From Hymenobacter norwichensis DSM 15439 (lineage in GTDB: Bacteria; Bacteroidota; Bacteroidia; Cytophagales; Hymenobacteraceae): a stretch of 64,000 nt of DNA. Of this stretch, positions 35,136-43,367 are shown one piece after another. Below the pieces are notes generated by a model, which ran no database searches, was not told the origin of the DNA, and saw only the letters and a program-made list of their open reading frames with translations. The position numbers were made by a program, and so were the translations under genes. The DNA lies in NCBI RefSeq assembly GCF_000420705.1, contig NZ_ATVL01000008.1, positions 1-64,000 of the forward strand. Direction: 5' to 3'. The first letter of the stretch is position 1, and every line of letters begins with the position of its first letter.

Positions 35136-35924
35136 ATGGACTTACAACTGCAAGGCAAAACCGTCCTCATTACGGCTTCTACCGGCGGCATTGGGCTGGA
35201 AATAGCCCGCTCTTTTGCCCGCGAAGGCGCCACCGTCATCATCAACGGGCGCTCCGAAAAAAGCGTAGAGCAAGCCATAACCGAACTCCGCCAAAGTTTA
35301 CCCGCGGCCCAGCTTCTCCCGCTGGCCGCCGACAATGCCACGCCCGAAGGCGCCGCCCAAACCATTGCGCAGTACCCCGCGGTAGATGTGCTGGTCAACA
35401 ACCTTGGCATCTACGAAAACCACGATGTATTCACGCTCACCGATGCCGACTGGCAGCGCCTGTTCGAAGTGAACATCCAGAGTGGCGTGCGGCTTTCGCG
35501 CCACTACCTGCCCGGCATGATTGCCCGCAATACCGGCCGGGTGCTGTTTATTTCCAGCGAATCGGCCATGACGGCCGACGAGGAAATGGCGCCCTACAGC
35601 GCCACCAAGCTCATGCAGCTCTCTATTTCGCGCAGCCTGGCCCAACGTACTCAAGGCACCAACGTCACGGTGAACTCCCTGCTGCCGGGCTCCACCCTCA
35701 CGCCCGGCGTGCAGGAGCTGGTGAAGAAGGTGTTTCCCGACGACGAGTTTGCGGTAGGTGAACGGCGCTTTATGGCCGAAAACCGGCCCACCTCCATCAT
35801 CGGCCGCCTGATTCGCCCCCAGGAAATTGCCGATTTTGCGGTATTCGTGTGCAGCGGCTTGGCCGGGGCCATCAACGGGGCGGCGTTGCGGGTGGATGGT
35901 GGCATCTACCGCAGCGCGGTGTAG
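35136..35924 (+). CDS. Short-chain dehydrogenase/reductase
   Basis: 262 residues from MDLQLQGKTVLITASTGGIG at 35136; the frame upstream lies in the promoter. Classical SDR: the cofactor motif is TASTGGIG, with NGRSEKS after beta-2 suggesting NADP(H). NNLGIY replaces NNAG. Catalytic Ser is in FISSESAM, and Tyr and Lys in YSATK. It oxidises or reduces a carbonyl or alcohol of unknown identity. The adjacent AraC frame probably regulates it. Confidence 0.9.
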   Translation: MDLQLQGKTVLITASTGGIGLEIARSFAREGATVIINGRSEKSVEQAITELRQSLPAAQLLPLAADNATPEGAAQTIAQYPAVDVLVNNLGIYENHDVFTLTDADWQRLFEVNIQSGVRLSRHYLPGMIARNTGRVLFISSESAMTADEEMAPYSATKLMQLSISRSLAQRTQGTNVTVNSLLPGSTLTPGVQELVKKVFPDDEFAVGERRFMAENRPTSIIGRLIRPQEIADFAVFVCSGLAGAINGAALRVDGGIYRSAV

Positions 35925-35952
35925 CGGCGGCCCCGTTTCGGAAGGTATTTTG

Positions 35953-35983
35953 CAGCCCGCGCCGGGAGTTTCGGCGCGGGCTG
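35953..35983. terminator. Strong GC hairpin between SDR and flavoprotein genes
   Basis: CAGCCCGCGCCG and CGGCGCGGGCTG form a perfect 12-bp stem over a 7-nt loop. Only a weak T-rich tail (TTACTTTG) follows, which also resembles a -7 box. It may terminate the SDR transcript. Confidence 0.55.
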
Positions 35984-36033
35984 TTACTTTGTATCTATAC
36001 TGGCTGTCAGGCCTTCACGCTACCCCTTTTGCC

Positions 36034-37416
36034 ATGACTCACTCCTTTGATGCACTGATTATTGGCGCGGGACAGGCGGGTCCTTCGCTGGCGGGGCGGC
36101 TTACCGCCGCCGGCTGGACGGTAGGTTTCGTGGAACGCAAGAACTTCGGGGGCACCTGCGTCAATACCGGCTGCACGCCCACCAAGGCCATGATTGCCAG
36201 CGCCAAAGCGGCACACACGCTCCGCCACGCCACCCAGTTCGGCCTTGCGCCCGTGCCGGATTTCACAACTGACCTGGCGCAGGTGAAAGCCCGCAAAGAT
36301 GCCATTGTGGCGGCGTCGCGCAAGGGCCTCGAAAGTTGGCTGACCCAGATGCCGCGCTGCACGGTGTTCCGGGGCACCGCCCGGTTTGTGTCGCCTACGG
36401 CTATGCAGGTCAACGACGACGTGCTGGAGGCCAAGCACATTTTCCTGAACGTGGGCGGCCGGCCCGCCAGTCCGCCGCTGCCCGGCATCAACCAGGTGCC
36501 CTACCTCACCAGCAGCACGATCCTGGAGCTGGAAGAACTGCCCGCCCACCTTATTATCGTGGGCGCAGGAGCCGTGGGGCTGGAATTTGCGCAGCTGTTT
36601 CGGCGGCTGGGCTCACAAGTAACCATTGTGGAGCGCAACCCGCGCCTGCTCCCCCACGACGATGAGGACGTGGCAACGGCCGTAGCCGAAATCCTGACCA
36701 ACGAAGGCATTACGCTGCGGCTCGGGGCCGAATGCATTGCGCTGGCCCAGGAAAACGGCCAGCCGGTGGTGCACGTCAGCTGCGAGCAAGACCCCACCTC
36801 CAGCCGGGGCTCACACCTGCTGCTGGCCATGGGCCGCCAGCCCAACACCGATGATTTGGCCCTCGAAAAAGCCGGTTTGCAAGCGGATGCCCGCAGTTTT
36901 ATTCCCGTTGATGAGCAATTGCAAACGACCGTGCCGGGCATTTGGGCGCTGGGTGACTGCAACGGCCGGGGCGCCTTCACCCACACCGCCTACAACGACT
37001 TCGAGATTGTAGCCGCCAACCTGCTCGACCACGGCCAGCGTCGCGTCAGCGAGAGGCTGCCCGTGTCGGCCATTTACGTGGACCCGCCTTTCGCTAAAGT
37101 TGGCCTCACGGAAGCGGATATGCGCGCCGCCGGCACGCCCGTGCTACTCGGCAAGCGCCCCATGACCAAGGTGGGCCGGGCCGTGGAGAAAGGCGAAACT
37201 CAAGGCTTTATAAAAGTGCTAGTGCACGCCGAAACCGACCAGATTCTGGGAGCCAGCATCGTGGGCGTAGGCGGCGACGAGGCCATTCACTGCATCATAA
37301 CTGCCATGTACGCCCAGCAAACCGCCGCCTTCATGCGCCGCAACATGTTCATTCACCCCACCGTGGCCGAACTGATTCCGACGGTGTTCGGGGAGCTGAA
37401 GCCACTGGCCAAGTAG
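36034..37416 (+). CDS. FAD-dependent pyridine nucleotide-disulfide oxidoreductase (mercuric-reductase-like)
   Basis: 460 residues from MTHSFDALIIGAGQAGPSLA at 36034. The redox-active disulfide is in FGGTCVNTGCTPTK (Cys42, Cys47). The NAD(P)H-binding motif is VGAGAVGLEFAQLFRRLG, the FAD motif is IWALGDCNGRG, and the C-terminal dimerisation domain ends HPTVAELIPT. It lacks the C-terminal Cys pair and N-terminal HMA domain of true mercuric reductases, so the substrate is probably another disulfide, quinone or electrophile. No mer genes are nearby. Confidence 0.88.
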   Translation: MTHSFDALIIGAGQAGPSLAGRLTAAGWTVGFVERKNFGGTCVNTGCTPTKAMIASAKAAHTLRHATQFGLAPVPDFTTDLAQVKARKDAIVAASRKGLESWLTQMPRCTVFRGTARFVSPTAMQVNDDVLEAKHIFLNVGGRPASPPLPGINQVPYLTSSTILELEELPAHLIIVGAGAVGLEFAQLFRRLGSQVTIVERNPRLLPHDDEDVATAVAEILTNEGITLRLGAECIALAQENGQPVVHVSCEQDPTSSRGSHLLLAMGRQPNTDDLALEKAGLQADARSFIPVDEQLQTTVPGIWALGDCNGRGAFTHTAYNDFEIVAANLLDHGQRRVSERLPVSAIYVDPPFAKVGLTEADMRAAGTPVLLGKRPMTKVGRAVEKGETQGFIKVLVHAETDQILGASIVGVGGDEAIHCIITAMYAQQTAAFMRRNMFIHPTVAELIPTVFGELKPLAK

Positions 37417-37501
37417 CCTAGTTGCGTCCCGCCAGATCGGCTAGTGCGCCAGCTTGCGAGGTCGGCAGCCCGTCCACACGGACAAAACAACTGGCTTGTA
37501 G

Positions 37502-38749
37502 CTAGCTGGTTGCCTTATCGACTTCTGCCAGGTATTTATGCACCAGCGTTACGGCCATAGCCCCTTCGCCCACGGCCGAGGCCACCCGTTTCACAGAGTT
37601 GAGGCGCACGTCGCCAGCTGCGAAGGACCCGGGCACGCTGGTTTCGAGGTGGTAGGGCGGGCGCGGCAGCGGCCAGCACTCGGGAAATTGGGGGCGTCCC
37701 GCCAAGTCGTTGCCCGTGACGAGGTAGCCATTCGGGTCGCGGATAATGGCGGTTTCGGCGGCCCAATCGGTGTTTGGCTTGCCCCCAATGCAGATAAAAA
37801 GCTTGCTGGTTGGGTACCAGGTTTCGGTGCCATCCACGGAGTTGAGCAGCTTGATGCCTTCCAGCAGCTGGTCGCCGGCTAGCTCCTGCACCGTTGAATG
37901 GTACAGGATTTCGATGTTGGGAATAGTCGTGACGCGCTTTACCAGGTAGTCGGAAAGCGTGGCGGCCAGGCTGCCCTTGCGAATTACCATGTAGACCCGC
38001 CGGGCAAAACCCGCGAAGTAGGATGCCGCCTGTCCCGCAGAATTGCCCCCGCCCACGATAAACACGTCCTTGTTGCTGCAAAAAAGCGCCTCGCTAGCTC
38101 CCGCGCCGTAGTACACGCCCTTATTGAAAAACCGGCCTTCGTTGGGCAGATTCAGCTTGGCGTACTCCACGCCCGTGGCGCAAATGTTGGCGCGCGCCAC
38201 CAGCTTAGCCCCGCCAGCCAAATCGACGTGGATACGGTGGTTGTAAAACGAGCCCTTGATGCCTTCGCGCAGCAGCAAAATATCCACCCCAAACTTGAGC
38301 GCCTGCTGCCGGGCGCGCTCGGCCAGCTCGGCCCCGCCAATGCCCTCCGGAAAGCCCATGTAGTTCTCAATCAGGGAACTGGTGCCGGCCTGTCCGCCCA
38401 CCGCCTCCCGCTCGACGAGCACGGTGCGCAGGCCTTCCGAAGCGGCATATACGGCCGCGCTCAGCCCCGCCGGCCCGGCCCCGTAAATGGAAACGTCGTA
38501 CTCCTGGTAGCTGGGCTTGGTGATCCAGCCTAGGTGCTGCGCCACCTCCTCCACGGTGGGATTGAGCACCAGTTGGCCACCGGGGAAGGCAATGGCGGGC
38601 ACTTGCGCACCCGCTGCCAAGCCAGCCGGCAACTGTTGGGCCTCGTTCAAATCGACCCAGTCATACGCCACCACGCTGCGCTGCAAAAAGTCGCGCAGCG
38701 GATAAATATCCGGCGAATCGGGGGTGCCGTAGAGCGTCAGTTTGTTCAT
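37502..38749 (-). CDS. Thioredoxin-reductase-like flavoprotein with glutaredoxin-like N-terminus, Cys motifs lost
   Basis: 415 residues. Residues 1-80 have a glutaredoxin-like fold (MNKLTLYGTPDSPDIYPLRD), but the CPYC site is replaced by DSPD. The rest is a TrxR fold: IYGAGPAGLSAAVYAASEGL (FAD), VGGGNSAGQAASYFAG (NADPH) and SFAAGDVRLNSVKRV. Where TrxR has CATC it reads YYGAGASEALFCSNKD, with no CxxC. It therefore cannot reduce thioredoxin by the usual mechanism and is more likely an NAD(P)H-dependent reductase using FAD alone. It lies 121 bp downstream of the NamA-like gene on the same strand. Confidence 0.85.
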   Translation of the reverse strand: MNKLTLYGTPDSPDIYPLRDFLQRSVVAYDWVDLNEAQQLPAGLAAGAQVPAIAFPGGQLVLNPTVEEVAQHLGWITKPSYQEYDVSIYGAGPAGLSAAVYAASEGLRTVLVEREAVGGQAGTSSLIENYMGFPEGIGGAELAERARQQALKFGVDILLLREGIKGSFYNHRIHVDLAGGAKLVARANICATGVEYAKLNLPNEGRFFNKGVYYGAGASEALFCSNKDVFIVGGGNSAGQAASYFAGFARRVYMVIRKGSLAATLSDYLVKRVTTIPNIEILYHSTVQELAGDQLLEGIKLLNSVDGTETWYPTSKLFICIGGKPNTDWAAETAIIRDPNGYLVTGNDLAGRPQFPECWPLPRPPYHLETSVPGSFAAGDVRLNSVKRVASAVGEGAMAVTLVHKYLAEVDKATS

Positions 38750-38870
38750 AAATCGAGAGGTTGATGAAAGTGACGCAGCTCAGGGTAGCCAGGTTTTCCC
38801 GTAACCCACCGGTGCCGCTCTGCCCGTCAGGTGCCCATGTAGCCGCCGGCTGGTAGCTGGCGGCTGGCTG

Positions 38871-39938
38871 TTAGAAAGCGCGGAGATACTGCACGGGTAC
38901 CGGCGTTTCGGTGTGCAGGGCTTTCGCGGCGCGTAACGGGAAATACGGGTCGCGCAGCAGCTCCCGGGCAAGTACCACTAAATCGGCTTGGCCGCTGACG
39001 ACAAGCTCATTGGCTTGTTCGGGGGTGGTAATAAGGCCCACCGCGCCGGTGATGATGCCCGTATCGGCTTTGATTTTTTCGGCGTAGGGCACTTGGTAGA
39101 GCGGCACCACTTTGGTTTTGTCGGGCATGCCGAAGCCACCGGCGGAGGCCGTTACTACGTCCACGCCGTGCTGCTGCAACACCGCCGTCAGGCGTACCGA
39201 ATCAGCCAAGTGCCAGGCGTGTTCCTCGTCGGAGAAGTCCACGGCCGACAGGCGGACCAGCAGCGGCATTTCCGCCGGAATAGCCTCCCGGATGGCGCGC
39301 ACGGTGTCCACCAAAAACCGGATGCGGTTTTCAAAGCTGCCACCGTATTCGTCGGAGCGGTGGTTGGTGAGCCCGGAATAGAACTGGTGGAACAAGTAGC
39401 CGTGGCCGGCGTGTAGCTCAATGGCATCGAAACCAGCTTGCACCGCCCGGTGGGCCGCGGCGGCAAAATCAGCTACCAGCGCCTCTATTTCCGCAACGGT
39501 CAGGGCCTCGGAGGTTTGCTGCTTATCCAATGACACAGCGGAGGCGCTTTTCGTGGTCCAGCCGCCCTCGTTTAGGGGCAGGTAGTGGAAGCCTGCCGTG
39601 GGGTGCGCGTGGCTGCCCTTGCCGCCAGAGTGCCAGAGCTGCACCGCTATTTTGGCGCCCTGGGCCTGCACAAACTGCACTATCGGCTGCCACGCTGCCA
39701 CTTGGGCTGCATTCCACAAACCGGTATCAAACAACGTATTGCGGCCGGTAGGCGTCACGGCGGTGGCCTCAGTAATGATCAAGCCCACGCCGCCCACCGC
39801 CCGGCTACCCAGGTGCACCAAGTGCCACGCGCCCACTAGGCCATCGGGGCTGCTGTACTGCTGCATCGGCGACATAACCAGCCGGTTTTTCAGCGTCAGG
39901 CTGCGGATTTGCAGCGGCGAAAACAAGGAAGCACTCAT
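38871..39938 (-). CDS. namA: Old-yellow-enzyme ene-reductase, YqjM/NamA type
   Basis: 355 residues, an FMN-binding TIM barrel. MSASLFSPLQIRSLTLKNRL and VMSPMQQYSS mark the N-terminus. Note that the redox-tuning Cys of YqjM is replaced here, the segment reading SPMQQY. Substrate-binding His pairs are in IELHAGHGYLFHQFYSGLTN, and the C-terminal phosphate grip lies near GAVGLITTPEQA. It reduces the C=C bond of enones and quinone-like electrophiles with NADPH. Its promoter shares the regulon motif. Divergent from the mhqD-like gene. Confidence 0.9.
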   Translation of the reverse strand: MSASLFSPLQIRSLTLKNRLVMSPMQQYSSPDGLVGAWHLVHLGSRAVGGVGLIITEATAVTPTGRNTLFDTGLWNAAQVAAWQPIVQFVQAQGAKIAVQLWHSGGKGSHAHPTAGFHYLPLNEGGWTTKSASAVSLDKQQTSEALTVAEIEALVADFAAAAHRAVQAGFDAIELHAGHGYLFHQFYSGLTNHRSDEYGGSFENRIRFLVDTVRAIREAIPAEMPLLVRLSAVDFSDEEHAWHLADSVRLTAVLQQHGVDVVTASAGGFGMPDKTKVVPLYQVPYAEKIKADTGIITGAVGLITTPEQANELVVSGQADLVVLARELLRDPYFPLRAAKALHTETPVPVQYLRAF

Positions 39939-40000
39939 AGCTTAGCGGTGATAATACGTTAGGATTTCATGCAGAAAACGGGTTGTTCTTGCTCGTAGCA

Positions 40001-40056
40001 GCCCGCGCTTGACGGGCAAGCCACCGGCAAAGGTGCCGGGCCCGTCAAGCGCGGGC
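40001..40056. promoter_or_regulatory. Perfect palindrome enclosing the namA -7 box
   Basis: GCCCGCGCTTGACGGGC (40001-40017) is the exact reverse complement of 40040-40056. Inside it CCGGCA-AAGG-TGCCGG (40024-40039) forms a second dyad. The minus-strand -7 box CACCTTTG (40035-40028) lies at the apex. This could be a repressor operator over the namA promoter or a cruciform-forming element. Confidence 0.6.
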
Positions 40057-40082
40057 CATAGCCAAACCCTGCAATCGGTGGT
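40028..40082 (-). promoter_or_regulatory. namA promoter with shared motif
   Basis: On the minus strand ACCACCGATTGCAGGG (G of GATT at 40076) lies exactly 45 nt upstream of TTTG (first T at 40031) in CACCTTTG. The transcript would start near 40021, about 80 nt before the ATG. Confidence 0.75.
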
Positions 40083-40144
40083 ATATTTTACTGTTTCAGG
40101 TGGCGGCAGGCGCGGGCTTACGGGTGGTTGATGCTGGAAATGCA

Positions 40145-40198
40145 CCACCGATTACAGGATTTAACCCTGGCCCGACCAAGCCGTTACCCCGTTCTTTG
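40145..40198 (+). promoter_or_regulatory. mhqD promoter with shared motif
   Basis: ACCACCGATTACAGGA (G of GATT at 40150) lies exactly 45 nt upstream of TTTG (first T at 40195) in GTTCTTTG. It is the mirror arrangement of the namA site in the same 385-bp divergent gap. Confidence 0.75.
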
Positions 40199-40323
40199 CC
40201 GCTTCGCGTAGCAGAACCGTAGGCCTAGTTAGCCTTCTGCCTCGTTTCCTTGTTTACCACTGCGTTCGGCACTCCGCGCGGCCGGCATCCTTCACGAAAT
40301 CAGCAATCCGTACTCTCTATCTT

Positions 40324-40947
40324 ATGTCACAGCCCACCGTCCATACCGCCGGGCAGCCGCTCGCCACTGCCACCAACGCCCTGATTCTGGTGCACGGCCG
40401 CGGGGGCAGCGCCGCCGATATTCTCTCGCTGGCCAACCACCTGCACGTCCAGGATTTTGCTTTGCTGGCCCCGCAGGCCGCCCAAAACACCTGGTACCCG
40501 AACTCCTTTCTGGCGCCACCCGCGCAGAATGAACCTTCCCTTTCCACCGCGCTGGCCACCTTATCCGGCCTAGTGGAGAGCTTGGAAAAACAAGGTATCC
40601 GGCACGAAAACATGTATTTCCTGGGTTTCTCGCAGGGCGCCTGCCTCACACTGGAGTTCGTGGCCCGCAACGCCACCCGCTACGGCGGCGTGGTGGCCTT
40701 CACCGGCGGCCTGATTGGCGACCGAATCTACCCGGAAAACTACCGCGGCCACTTTTCCGAAACGCCCATCTTCATCGGCACCAGCGACCCGGATTTTCAC
40801 GTGCCCGTGGAGCGGGTGCGCGCCTCTACCACGCTGCTCAACGGCATGGGTGCCCACGTCACCGAAAAGGTATACAAGAACATGGGCCACACCATCACGC
40901 AGGAGGAAATCAGGCTCGCCAACTCCTTGATTTTCACGAAAAGCTAA
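40324..40947 (+). CDS. mhqD: Phospholipase/carboxylesterase-type hydrolase, MhqD-like
   Basis: 207 residues, compact alpha/beta hydrolase. It has ALILVHGRGGSAADILSLAN, nucleophile Ser in FLGFSQGACLTLEF, Asp near GTSDPDFHVPVERV and His in NMGHTITQEE. In Bacillus, MhqD-type hydrolases accompany MhqO-type dioxygenases in the response to methylhydroquinone and related electrophiles. The same pairing and a shared promoter motif here support the name, which remains an inference. Confidence 0.8.
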   Translation: MSQPTVHTAGQPLATATNALILVHGRGGSAADILSLANHLHVQDFALLAPQAAQNTWYPNSFLAPPAQNEPSLSTALATLSGLVESLEKQGIRHENMYFLGFSQGACLTLEFVARNATRYGGVVAFTGGLIGDRIYPENYRGHFSETPIFIGTSDPDFHVPVERVRASTTLLNGMGAHVTEKVYKNMGHTITQEEIRLANSLIFTKS

Positions 40948-41027
40948 CCGCCACGCTTCGCCTTATCCTGAGCGGCCGTTAGCTAATTCAATCTAAATAT
41001 CACCCGGTGGTAAATCCGTAGTTTATA

Positions 41028-41081
41028 CCTCGGATTACAGGGTCCGGCCATCGTAGCCGTTGCCCGCGCCCCCGTTCTTTG
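41028..41081 (+). promoter_or_regulatory. mhqO promoter with shared motif
   Basis: ACCTCGGATTACAGGG (G of GATT at 41033) lies exactly 45 nt upstream of TTTG (first T at 41078) in GTTCTTTG. A possible inverted half-site GGTGGTAAATCC lies further upstream at about 41008. Confidence 0.75.
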
Positions 41082-41163
41082 CGCTGGCGCCCCAAGGGAG
41101 CTTTTTATTACCGCCGAGACGCTGTTCTCTGCTTTTTTCTTTGCTACTCACTTTCTCCTCATC

Positions 41164-42099
41164 ATGGAAGACCGCATTTTAGGCTTGCACCACATTACGG
41201 CCATTGCCAGCGACGCCCAGCGCAACCATAATTTCTACGCGAAGGTCCTGGGTTTGCGCTTTCTCAAGAAAACCGTCAACTTCGACGACCCCGGCACCTA
41301 CCACTTCTACTTCGGCGACGAAATTGGCTCGGCCGGCACCATCCTCACATTTTTTCCCTGGCCGCACATCACGCCTGGTCGGCGCGGCGCGGGCCAGGCC
41401 ACCGAAATCGGCTATTCGGTACCGGCCGGCAGCCTCGATTTCTGGATGAAGCGCTTTGATGCCCACAACGTGACCTACAACAAGCCCAGTGAGCGGTTCG
41501 GGGAGCAGTACCTACCCTTCCTCGACCCCGACGGCCTGAAACTGGAGCTTATCGTATCGAAGACGCCCGACCCGCGTACACCCTGGACTACCCCGGAAGT
41601 GGGCGCCGACGTGGCTACCCGCGGCTTCCACAACGTGACGCTCACGCTGAAAAACCAACAAGCCACCGCCGCCATTCTAACCGAGGTTTTCGGCTACAAG
41701 CTGATCGACCAACAGGTGAACCGCTACCGCTACGCCACCGACGCCGTGGAAGGCGCCAGCATCATCGACCTGGTGGAAGTAGCCGGCGAAGCAGCCAGCA
41801 TTACGGCCGGCGGCACGGTGCACCACGTAGCGTTCCGGGTGAAAGACGATGCTACGCTGATGCGGTTCCGCGAAATCGTTGTGAAGCGCGGGCTTAACAT
41901 CACGCCCCAGATTGACCGCCAGTATTTCCACTCGCTCTACTTCCGCGAGCCGGGCGGCGTGCTCTTTGAAATTGCCACCGACAACCCCGGCTTCATGATA
42001 GATGAGCCACTGGCCGAGCTAGGCACCCACCTGCTGCTGCCACCCCAGTACGAAGCCCGCCGCGCCCAAATTGAGGCCCACTTGCCCAAAATCAGCTAG
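41164..42099 (+). CDS. mhqO: Ring-cleaving dioxygenase, VOC family, MhqO-like
   Basis: 311 residues with two vicinal-oxygen-chelate modules. The first begins LGLHHITAIASDAQRNHNFY (metal His), and the second has GTVHHVAFRVKDD and FREPGGVLFEIATDNPGF (His and Glu ligands). PWPHITPGRRGAGQATEIGY is typical of the MhqO/YdfO group. It is expected to open hydroquinone rings using Fe(II) and O2. It follows the MhqD-like gene by 216 bp with its own promoter. A 40-bp-arm palindrome ending in TTTTTT lies after its stop. Confidence 0.88.
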   Translation: MEDRILGLHHITAIASDAQRNHNFYAKVLGLRFLKKTVNFDDPGTYHFYFGDEIGSAGTILTFFPWPHITPGRRGAGQATEIGYSVPAGSLDFWMKRFDAHNVTYNKPSERFGEQYLPFLDPDGLKLELIVSKTPDPRTPWTTPEVGADVATRGFHNVTLTLKNQQATAAILTEVFGYKLIDQQVNRYRYATDAVEGASIIDLVEVAGEAASITAGGTVHHVAFRVKDDATLMRFREIVVKRGLNITPQIDRQYFHSLYFREPGGVLFEIATDNPGFMIDEPLAELGTHLLLPPQYEARRAQIEAHLPKIS

Positions 42100-42179
42100 C
42101 ATATACTTCTAGCGGCCTGCTGTGCCAAGCTGTCCAGACAGTTCCATTGACGGCTTGTAACAAACCGCAACTACACCGA

Positions 42180-42280
42180 CCGTCATGCAGAGGCAGAGCC
42201 GAAGCATCTCGCGTGCTGATGTTGAGTTAAGAACCCGACGTCAGCACGCGAGATGCTTCGGCTCTGCCTCTGCATGACGG
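42180..42280. repeat. Long perfect palindrome, 40-bp arms
   Basis: 42180-42219 is the exact reverse complement of 42241-42280, with a 21-nt spacer. The outer part reads CGTCATGCAGAGGCAGAGCC. It is followed by CCTTTTTTGG, so it may double as the mhqO terminator. It resembles the second palindrome at 43205 in its ends (CGTCATGC) and in GAAGCATCTC. Confidence 0.9.
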
Positions 42281-42396
42281 CCTTTTTTGGTTTACTAGCT
42301 ATAGTACTGCTAGGCTTTTTTGATATGACAACAGCCACGACCAGCAAGCGGATAGCTTGTTAATCGTGGCTGTTGTCATATTGAGATAATGACAAA

Positions 42397-43107
42397 CTAC
42401 TTGGCGCTACTTGCTTGCGCTGGCTGCTGAAGCAGCGGCTGCAAGATGGGCCAGATGGTGCGGGCGACCAGGCGGTGGCCGGCGGGCGTGGGATGAATGC
42501 CGTCCTGCTGATTGAGCTTGGCTACTCCGCCCACGCCCTCTAGCAGGAACGGAATCAACACCAGCTGGTTTTTGCGGGCCAGCTCGCCGTACAGGGCTTT
42601 GAAATCGGTAGCGTAGTCGGCGCCGAGGTTGGGCGGTATCTGCATGCCGGCCAGTACAATGCGGGCCTGGGGGCTGCGGCGGCGCACCGTATCGATGATG
42701 GCTTGCAGGTTTTGGCGGGTGTCGCTGAGGGGCAGGCCGCGCAGGCCGTCGTTGCCGCCCAGTTCCAGCACAAATACTGATACCGGCTTGCGCAGCACCC
42801 AGCCAACCCGGCTGCGGCCCCCGGCGGTGGTTTCGCCGCTCAGGCCGGCATTGACCACCGTGTATTTCAAGCCCGCCGAATCTATTTTCTCTCCAATCAA
42901 CGCCGGGAAGGCCTCTTCGGGCTCCACGCCGTAGCCGGCAGTCAGGCTGTTGCCGAAGAACAGGATGGTTTGCGTATCGGTGGCGGCGGGCGCAGTTGCC
43001 GCGGGCGGCGTGGTAGCAGCCGGGGCTTCGGTGGTTTTGGGGTCGGCGTTGCAACCGGCCAGCATCAGCAGAAGCCAGCAACTAAACAAGGACAGGACAG
43101 GTTTCAT
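42397..43107 (-). CDS. tesA: Arylesterase / acyl-CoA thioesterase I-like SGNH hydrolase lipoprotein
   Basis: 236 residues. Lipoprotein signal MKPVLSLFSCWLLLMLAGC with lipid Cys19, then an Ala/Pro/Thr-rich linker. SGNH blocks: ILFFGNSLTAGYG (nucleophile Ser; GNSL in place of GDSL), NAGLSGETTAGG, LELGGNDGLRG, and DGIHPTPAGH with the catalytic Asp and His. Probably a periplasm-facing esterase or thioesterase. It is divergent from a ybbA/ybbP-like ABC system, the same arrangement as tesA-ybbAP in Escherichia coli. Confidence 0.9.
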   Translation of the reverse strand: MKPVLSLFSCWLLLMLAGCNADPKTTEAPAATTPPAATAPAATDTQTILFFGNSLTAGYGVEPEEAFPALIGEKIDSAGLKYTVVNAGLSGETTAGGRSRVGWVLRKPVSVFVLELGGNDGLRGLPLSDTRQNLQAIIDTVRRRSPQARIVLAGMQIPPNLGADYATDFKALYGELARKNQLVLIPFLLEGVGGVAKLNQQDGIHPTPAGHRLVARTIWPILQPLLQQPAQASSAK

Positions 43108-43204
43108 GGAGACGAAGCTACTTTATGGGGGCTGTACGTAAGAGGCTAAGGTAACGCCGGCCCTACTTCGTCTAGTAACTCAGGCTTTTGAGAAGTTAGA
43201 AGAA

Positions 43205-43290
43205 CGTCATGCTGAGCTTGTCGAAGCATCTCTACCGCCACAGTCAATTCAACGAAGCGGTAGAGATGCTTCGACAAGCTCAGCATGACG
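43205..43290. repeat. Long perfect palindrome, 34-bp arms
   Basis: 43205-43238 (CGTCATGCTGAGCTTGTCGA...CTACCGC) is the exact reverse complement of 43257-43290, with an 18-nt spacer. It lies between the divergent tesA and ybbA-like genes. Its ends match those of the palindrome at 42180, suggesting one family of dispersed elements. Confidence 0.9.
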
Positions 43291-43367
43291 GTTCCTATGG
43301 CCTCCTGAAATACATTCTTTCTGATTCTCCACTCCCGCTGACCTTGGCGGGCGCAACTTGCTTGTTT

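Noticed and set aside
36034..37416. Mercury resistance gene merA
   Set aside because: It lacks the HMA domain and C-terminal Cys pair, and no other mer gene is nearby; kept as a general disulfide oxidoreductase-like flavoprotein.
42180..43290. Possible CRISPR array from repeated similar segments
   Set aside because: There are only two palindromes, of different sequence and length, separated by a gene; there is no regular repeat-spacer pattern and there are no cas genes.
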